Below, piece after piece: positions 1-4,216 of a stretch of 5,823 nt of DNA; the stretch's first letter is position 1, and each line of letters starts with the position of its first letter. The notes below the pieces were generated by a model. That model did not search any database. It was not told where the DNA came from and was given only the letters and a program-made list of their open reading frames with translations. The position numbers and the translations under genes were made by a program. The stretch is from Planctomycetota bacterium (GTDB lineage Bacteria > Planctomycetota > Phycisphaerae > Phycisphaerales > UBA1924). Location of the stretch: assembly GCA_023429345.1 (NCBI GenBank), contig JAEYVB010000424.1, positions 1 through 5,823 on the forward strand. The letters run 5' to 3'.

Positions 1-1413
1 GTGCACGGGCCTGCGGCGGTGTCGGCGTGCGACATGTGCCACACGTACAAGGATGTGGCGGCGCACAGCTTTACGCTGAAGGCCGAGGGGAAAGATCTGT
101 GCACCTTCTGCCACGCGAACCACGCGCACGCGGCGGCGAAGGTGCCCCACGAGCCGTACGTGAAGGGGGACTGCCTGTCATGCCACAACCCGCACGGGGG
201 GGAGACGCGGCAGCTGCTGGCGAAGCCGGACACGAACACGCTGTGCCTTTCGTGCCACGAGGGGGTGCTGGCCGGGGGAGAGCACCGGCACGGGCCGCTG
301 CACGAAGGGCGGTGCACGGACTGCCACACAGCGCACGGGGGGGAGCACGCGCGGCTGCTGCTGAAGCCGGGTCGGGCCATGTGCCTGAGCTGTCACGAAG
401 AGGTCGGCGACCACCTGTCGGGCGCTGCGCACGCGCACAAGCCGCTGGAGGGGGATTGCCTGCAGTGCCACACGGCGCACACCTCGGCCTTCGCGATGCA
501 GTTGAAGCAGGGGCCGAAGGACCTGTGCATCTCGTGCCACGAGGAGGTGGGGAAGCACGCGATGGGCGCCTCGAACCCGCATTCGGCGGTGCTGGAGGGG
601 CAGGCGTGCCTGAACTGCCACCAGCCCCACGCGAGTTCCCACGCCCATCTCACGAAAGACGATTCGGTGGGGGCGTGCCTGGCGTGCCACCGCGACCCGG
701 ATGCGCCCAAGGCGGCGAGCGCGGCGGAGCCTCCCAGGCCGGTGTTCCGCTCGGACCTGGCGAAGCTGCGGCCGGCGGAGCCCGAGACGCGGGCCCGCCC
801 GGCGTCGCCGGTCAGGGAGTTCAAGGGCGGGCTGGCGGGGTTGCACATGCACGCGCCGGTGGCGGAGGGGGAGTGCTCTGCGTGCCATGACGTGCACGGG
901 GGCGAGCGCGCGGTGCTCCTGAAGGGGGCGTACAGCGCCGAGTTCTATCAGCCGTTCAGCGAGAAGGCGTTCGAGCTGTGCTTCCAGTGCCACGACCCGA
1001 AGCTGGTGACGACGCGGGAAGCAGCGGGCGAGACGAACTTCCGGGATGGGGCGCGGAACCTGCACTACCTGCACGTGAACCAGGAGCAGGGGCGCAGCTG
1101 CCGCGTCTGTCACACCGTGCACGGGAGCACGCACGGGTCTCAGATCCGAGAGACGGCGGCGTTCGGGAACTGGGAACTGCCGATCACCTTCGTCAAGACC
1201 GAGTCGGGCGGCTCGTGCGCGGTGGGCTGCCACAAGGAGTACTCGTACGACCGGATGAGCCCACGGGGTCGCCAGGACGCGCCGCCGGCGGCAGCAACCC
1301 CGGCGCCGGAGCCGGCATCGGCGCCACCGACGGTCAAGGCGCCACCACCCAAGCCCGCGGAGCCGCGTGACCCGGGTCAAGTGCCGGAGCCGGTGTTCCG
1401 GAAGCGGAAGTAA
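1..1413 (+). CDS. Multiheme c-type cytochrome, doubled-CXXCH type, 14 candidate hemes (5' end cut off)
   Basis: Probably an exported electron-transfer protein carrying covalently bound hemes in the periplasm or at the cell surface. CXXCH sites start at visible residues 10, 34, 58, 82, 105, 128, 153, 176, 203, 226, 292, 327 and 367, and a CX3CH (CAVGCH) is at 406-411. Ten sites lie 23-27 residues apart in an N-terminal block. A proline- and charge-rich linker (about 231-285) follows, then a four-site C-terminal block. The protein ends in a Pro/Ala-rich tail (about 425-463) and a basic end (RKRK). No signal peptide is visible and the frame is open at base 1, where the text already resembles the lead-in to a heme repeat. 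The GTG at base 1 is therefore probably an internal Val, and the gene starts upstream. TAA stop at 1411-1413. It converges on the neighbouring cytochrome operon. Codons are strongly G-ending (GCG, GTG, CTG, GGG), unlike the minus-strand genes. Membership in the doubled-CXXCH (cytochrome c3/c7-like) group is secure; the specific partner and redox role are unknown. Confidence 0.93.
   Translation: MHGPAAVSACDMCHTYKDVAAHSFTLKAEGKDLCTFCHANHAHAAAKVPHEPYVKGDCLSCHNPHGGETRQLLAKPDTNTLCLSCHEGVLAGGEHRHGPLHEGRCTDCHTAHGGEHARLLLKPGRAMCLSCHEEVGDHLSGAAHAHKPLEGDCLQCHTAHTSAFAMQLKQGPKDLCISCHEEVGKHAMGASNPHSAVLEGQACLNCHQPHASSHAHLTKDDSVGACLACHRDPDAPKAASAAEPPRPVFRSDLAKLRPAEPETRARPASPVREFKGGLAGLHMHAPVAEGECSACHDVHGGERAVLLKGAYSAEFYQPFSEKAFELCFQCHDPKLVTTREAAGETNFRDGARNLHYLHVNQEQGRSCRVCHTVHGSTHGSQIRETAAFGNWELPITFVKTESGGSCAVGCHKEYSYDRMSPRGRQDAPPAAATPAPEPASAPPTVKAPPPKPAEPRDPGQVPEPVFRKRK
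166..690 (+). repeat. Tandem two-heme protein modules inside the first cytochrome
   Basis: Four consecutive modules of about 47-50 residues begin with CXXCH sites at residues 58, 105, 153 and 203. Each has a first site of the form CXXCHXXH (CHNPH, CHTAH, CHTAH, CHQPH), a short stretch that usually contains a Leu/Lys-rich segment, and a second site 23-24 residues later, usually followed by E-E/G-V (CHEGV, CHEEV, CHEEV, then CHRDP). Parts of the DNA are also similar between modules, which points to internal duplication. This is the doubled-CXXCH arrangement. The extra His in the first site is a plausible axial ligand, but that assignment is inference. Confidence 0.8.
1216..1233 (+). other. Expanded heme-binding motif CX3CH (CAVGCH)
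   Basis: The codons tgc gcg gtg ggc tgc cac read Cys-Ala-Val-Gly-Cys-His, one residue longer than the canonical CXXCH. The site occupies the second slot of the last two-heme module, after CRVCHTVH at residues 367-374, so it sits where a fourteenth heme is expected. CX3CH sites are known to occur in multiheme cytochromes of this general type. Heme attachment here is probable but not shown. Confidence 0.7.
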
Positions 1414-1448
1414 AGAGCGGACCAATGGCCCCGGGGATGCGGAGTTCG

Positions 1449-1469
1449 CCACGCTCGTGCCGGGCGTGG
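1449..1469. terminator. Possible GC-rich hairpin between convergent genes
   Basis: CCACGC at 1449-1454 pairs with GCGTGG at 1464-1469, giving a 6-bp stem and 9-nt loop that could form in either transcript. It lies inside the 97-bp space between the stop codons of the two convergent cytochrome genes, where a shared terminator would be expected. There is no U-tract on either side and the stem is short for such GC-rich DNA, so chance or Rho-dependent termination are real alternatives. Confidence 0.25.
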
Positions 1470-1510
1470 TCGAGCTCGCTGGTGAGAAGCCGGCCGCGGG
1501 GGCATGCGGA

Positions 1511-3139
1511 TCACCGCTGGTACCTGGCCGCGGAGTGGTTGTGCCCGTGGCAGCTCAGGAAGCACTCCCCGGAGAAGCTGCCGCGGTCGATGAACTCGAG
1601 GCGGCCGGTGACCTGGTCGGGGAAGACCTGGGAGGTATCAAAGTTGATGAGGTGGGTATGGTTGGCGCGGCGCCCGTGGGCGGAGGAGATGCCGTGGGAA
1701 TCGTGGCAGGCGGAGCAGGAAGTCTGGCTCTCGACGATGTGCTTGCGGTGGAGGGGGAAGGACTCGTCGGCGAGGATGCTGGAGCGGTCGTGGCAGGCGT
1801 AGCAGAGGGCGTAGGTCTGGTGGCTCTCGATCGAGTTCTGCGCCGTGTCGTAGCGTGCGATGAGCAGGGGCCGCTGGCCGGACCCGTGGACGCCGTTGGG
1901 GCCCCCACCGCCAGCCTTTTTGCTGGTGTCGGAGCCGTGGCAATCGCTGCAGTGGAGCATGGTCCCGGGGGCGATCTCGGGGCGCAGGCTGGGGACATCG
2001 AGGCCGTCGCCGGGGGCGGAGACGGGGTGCGATGAGATGGCGCCGGGATCGAACTGGAGCCGGGTATTGGCGTGAACGGCGCTGCGGGGGACGGTCGGCA
2101 CGACGACGCTGCCCTCCGCGTGGCATTTGAAGCAGGTCTCGTACTCGTAGCGGGCGGGATGGACCGGGCTGCCGGAGATGCTCACACCGCCGATTTGTCC
2201 CATGCTGGGGTGGATCAGCGGGGCGTGGGCGCGGCCGCGGCCCATGGTGTGGGGATCGTGGCAGTCGGTGCAGGTGGCGTGCTCCTGCTCGCGGCCGATG
2301 GGCTCGACGGGGCTGTTTGTATCGTGGACCGACAGCTTTCGGAGGTCGGCGGCGATGTTGCTGGCGGGGAGGCCGGAGGCGGAGCGGTGACCGCCGTCGT
2401 GGCAGCTCAGGCAGGTCGAGGTCGTGTTTGCGCCGCGGAGGAGGAAGGGGCCGCTGGGCGCGGTGTGCGGCTGGTGGCAGGCGGAGCAATCCTGGTGCTC
2501 GACGACGGCGGTGCTGCCCATCTTGTGGCAGGCGATGCAGAGCTGGGAGCTGTCGTTGCGCATGAGGAGGAACTGGCCGCGGCTGTTGTCGTGGGCGTCG
2601 TGGCAGCTCGTGCACTGCATTTCCTGGTTGTGGTCGAGTTTGAGCTGCGGCGGCAGGAGGGCGGGGTCCTTGATGGACGGTTTGCGCTGGGCGAGCGAGG
2701 CGTCGTAGCGGAACGAGATGGGGTGGTCGTCGGAGAGATCGGTGCCGAGGTTGGCAGCGCCGTGGGGGAGGGTGGTGATGCCGCCGATCATCTGGATGGG
2801 GGTATCGCGCGAGCCGACGCTTCCGACGGCGATGGTCCCGTCGTGGCAGGAGAGGCAGAGCTTGGAGGTGCCGGTGGGCTGGCCGGGATTGGCCTCGAGC
2901 GTGGAGCTGGCGTAGATCGTGTAGGCCTCGACGGGCGTGGAACGGTTCCAGAGGGGGCGGATGGGGCGCGCGTTGTGCGGTGTGTGGCAGAAGATGCAGA
3001 TCTCCTGCTCGAAGGCGGCGTGGACGGGGCCGGCTCCGGTCGCGGAGAGGTTGTGCGGGCCGCTGACGACGCTGCCGGGCTGGGCGGCGGCGACGCCGGC
3101 GAGGAGCGGGAGGAACACGATCGCAGCGCGGGTGATCAT
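1511..3139 (-). CDS. Secreted multiheme c-type cytochrome, doubled-CXXCH type, 12 candidate hemes
   Basis: Complete 542-residue exported cytochrome. A Sec signal peptide (basic start MITR, hydrophobic core to about residue 19, probable cleavage after VAAA) sends it out of the cytoplasm. CXXCH sites start at 48, 95, 176, 201, 218, 243, 290, 336, 397, 446 and 475, and a CX3CH (CFLSCH) is at 526-531 near the C-terminus. First sites of pairs are CHTPH, CHDAH, CHQPH, CHDPH and CHDSH; the fifth pair (CHGSD) lacks the extra His. The N-terminal text (HNLS, ICIFCHTPHN, LCLSCHDGT) and the HPISF segment near 139-143 are familiar in doubled-CXXCH cytochromes of Geobacter-like bacteria. The start is well supported: ATG overlaps the upstream propeller-gene stop as ATGA, with GAGGGA 5 nt upstream. 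It is the last gene of the barrel-propeller-cytochrome operon, so a role in envelope or extracellular electron transfer with those partners is likely. Exact location (periplasm, surface or polymer) cannot be read from the sequence. Confidence 0.95.
   Translation of the reverse strand: MITRAAIVFLPLLAGVAAAQPGSVVSGPHNLSATGAGPVHAAFEQEICIFCHTPHNARPIRPLWNRSTPVEAYTIYASSTLEANPGQPTGTSKLCLSCHDGTIAVGSVGSRDTPIQMIGGITTLPHGAANLGTDLSDDHPISFRYDASLAQRKPSIKDPALLPPQLKLDHNQEMQCTSCHDAHDNSRGQFLLMRNDSSQLCIACHKMGSTAVVEHQDCSACHQPHTAPSGPFLLRGANTTSTCLSCHDGGHRSASGLPASNIAADLRKLSVHDTNSPVEPIGREQEHATCTDCHDPHTMGRGRAHAPLIHPSMGQIGGVSISGSPVHPARYEYETCFKCHAEGSVVVPTVPRSAVHANTRLQFDPGAISSHPVSAPGDGLDVPSLRPEIAPGTMLHCSDCHGSDTSKKAGGGGPNGVHGSGQRPLLIARYDTAQNSIESHQTYALCYACHDRSSILADESFPLHRKHIVESQTSCSACHDSHGISSAHGRRANHTHLINFDTSQVFPDQVTGRLEFIDRGSFSGECFLSCHGHNHSAARYQR
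1547..1564 (-). other. Expanded heme-binding motif CX3CH (CFLSCH)
   Basis: On the minus strand the codons tgc ttc ctg agc tgc cac encode Cys-Phe-Leu-Ser-Cys-His, followed by GHNH, which offers further candidate His ligands. The site is the second slot of the sixth and last two-heme module, 51 residues after CSACHDSH. It matches the position of the CX3CH at the end of the neighbouring cytochrome. It is likely a heme site; attachment is unproven. Confidence 0.7.
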
Positions 3140-4203
3140 GGCGGTCCCTCGGTGTGCCGGTACTCGAAGACCTGCAGGCGTTTGTTGTAGTTATCGGCGA
3201 TCCAGACGCGGTTGTCCGGCGCTGCGAAGATCCCGGCGGGGAGCCAGAACTCGCCGGGCCCCTTGCCCTCGCGGCCGAAGGTCATGAGCAAATCGCCGTC
3301 GGCGGTGAAAACCTGCACGGCCTCGAAGTTGGCGTCGATCACCAGCAGGTGCCCGGCGGGGCTGACCGCAAGGCCCTTTGGCTGGGAGAAGTAGCCGGGC
3401 ATGTCCCCCTTCTGGCCGATGGTGCGCAGGGGCGAGAGGTCGGGGGCGAGGACCTGGACGCGGAAGTTGAGGGAGTCGCTGACGAAGATGTGGCCGTCGC
3501 CCGAGGCCGCGACGAAGGTGGGGAAGTTGAACTGGCCCGGTTCGGGGCCCCGCTCGCCTACGCGCTGGATGAGCGAGCCATCGGGGGCGAGGACGACGAT
3601 CTGGTGGGCGCCGGGGTCGGCGACGAGGATGCGTTGGCGTGGCGGATCGACGGCGATGCCGCAGGGTCGCACGAACATGCCGGCGATCCCGAGGTGGCCC
3701 CGGAACTCGCCGGCGGGGCCGAACACGGCGATGGCGCGGCCGACGGCGTCGGAGACCAGGAGTCTGCCGGGCGGGGCCCACGCGAGGGCGACGGGCTGCA
3801 CGAGGGGGAGCTCGCCGGGCGGGGGGCGCCACTGTTCGTACCGGCGCGTCCGCAGGTCGAGGACGTGGACAAGCCGGGCGCCGGCGTCGGCGACAAACAC
3901 GCGGTCCGCGCCGTCGGTGCAGACGGCCATGGGTGCGATGAAGACCTCCTGGGGCTCTCTCCCGAAGAGGGCGGCGTTGAGCCGCTGGCCGAAGGATTGG
4001 CCCGCCTTCAGGTCGGCGCTCCCGGCGAACTGGCCGATCCAGTAGATCCTCGGAGTATCGGGCGGCGGCGGCCAGGCGAGGGCGGGGCTTGCGGGCTCGA
4101 AGAGCGGACCCGCGGGCCTCGCGCAGCCCGCCGGGAGCGCGCATGCGCTGAGGGAGGCGGCGAGGAGCAGGAGCGGGCGGGCCCTTGGGGCGTTGAGGGG
4201 CAA
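3136..4203 (-). CDS. NHL-repeat six-bladed beta-propeller lipoprotein
   Basis: Predicted 355-residue lipoprotein. The N-terminus has a basic stretch, a hydrophobic run (LLLLAAS) and the lipobox LSAC, giving lipidated Cys21; a second Cys at 27 (PAGC) is a weaker alternative. After a Pro-rich spacer (about 37-50) and a PRIYWIGQF segment come six NHL-like blades starting near residues 90, 136, 179, 227, 274 and 321, with signatures such as VFVADAG, LLVSDAV, ILVADPG, IFVSDSL, LLVIDAN and VWIADNY. Six blades would close a propeller. NHL propellers usually act as binding or scaffold modules; there is no heme motif and no clear catalytic residue set. The start is TTG at 4203-4201, the only usable start that keeps the signal peptide and lies beyond the barrel gene's stop; TAAGGGA precedes it. 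It sits 10 nt after the barrel gene and overlaps the cytochrome gene by 4 nt. NHL-repeat proteins are often encoded beside multiheme cytochromes in Geobacter-type loci, so it may hold or assemble the cytochrome at the envelope; this role is inferred. Confidence 0.88.
   Translation of the reverse strand: MPLNAPRARPLLLLAASLSACALPAGCARPAGPLFEPASPALAWPPPPDTPRIYWIGQFAGSADLKAGQSFGQRLNAALFGREPQEVFIAPMAVCTDGADRVFVADAGARLVHVLDLRTRRYEQWRPPPGELPLVQPVALAWAPPGRLLVSDAVGRAIAVFGPAGEFRGHLGIAGMFVRPCGIAVDPPRQRILVADPGAHQIVVLAPDGSLIQRVGERGPEPGQFNFPTFVAASGDGHIFVSDSLNFRVQVLAPDLSPLRTIGQKGDMPGYFSQPKGLAVSPAGHLLVIDANFEAVQVFTADGDLLMTFGREGKGPGEFWLPAGIFAAPDNRVWIADNYNKRLQVFEYRHTEGPP
3145..3150 (-). promoter_or_regulatory. 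Ribosome binding site of the 12-heme cytochrome gene
   Basis: GAGGGA on the minus strand ends 5 nt before the ATG at 3139-3137. It lies within the last codons of the propeller lipoprotein gene, and the ATG overlaps that gene's TGA stop. It supports the chosen start and suggests coupled translation. Confidence 0.7.
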
Positions 4204-4209
4204 AGGTGG

Positions 4210-4216
4210 TCCCTTA
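4210..4216 (-). promoter_or_regulatory. Ribosome binding site of the propeller gene, merged with the upstream stop codon
   Basis: TAAGGGA on the minus strand contains the TAA stop of the barrel gene (4216-4214) and a purine-rich Shine-Dalgarno-like stretch ending 6 nt before the TTG start at 4203. This decides in favour of the unusual TTG start and suggests that ribosomes finishing the barrel gene reinitiate on the propeller gene. Confidence 0.6.

Noticed and set aside
1..3. GTG at base 1 as a true start codon of the first cytochrome
   Set aside because: No signal peptide follows and the text immediately reads as part of a heme repeat, so the gene is more likely cut by the window edge.
1429..1436. 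CCCCGGGG palindrome in the convergent junction
   Set aside because: It has no loop and is short; in DNA this GC-rich such palindromes are expected by chance.
178..1452. Minus-strand open frame opposite the first cytochrome gene
   Set aside because: The Arg/Leu/Val-rich product has no domain features and is the complement of a gene with 14 heme motifs.
1367..2035. + strand open frame spanning the convergent junction
   Set aside because: It is mostly antisense to the 12-heme cytochrome, begins inside the end of the first cytochrome gene, and its product is Gly/Val/Ala-rich without motifs.
1680..2850. Recurrent 'tcgtggcag'-like DNA words on the + strand
   Set aside because: They are the reverse complement of codons for Cys-His-Asp and similar in the CXXCH motifs, so they reflect coding and not a regulatory or recombination repeat.
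2072..3190. Long + strand open frame opposite the 12-heme cytochrome gene
   Set aside because: Its product is Gly/Ala/Val-rich without recognisable domains, and the opposite strand carries a cytochrome with signal peptide and 12 heme motifs. High GC with C-ending codons creates stop-free antisense frames.
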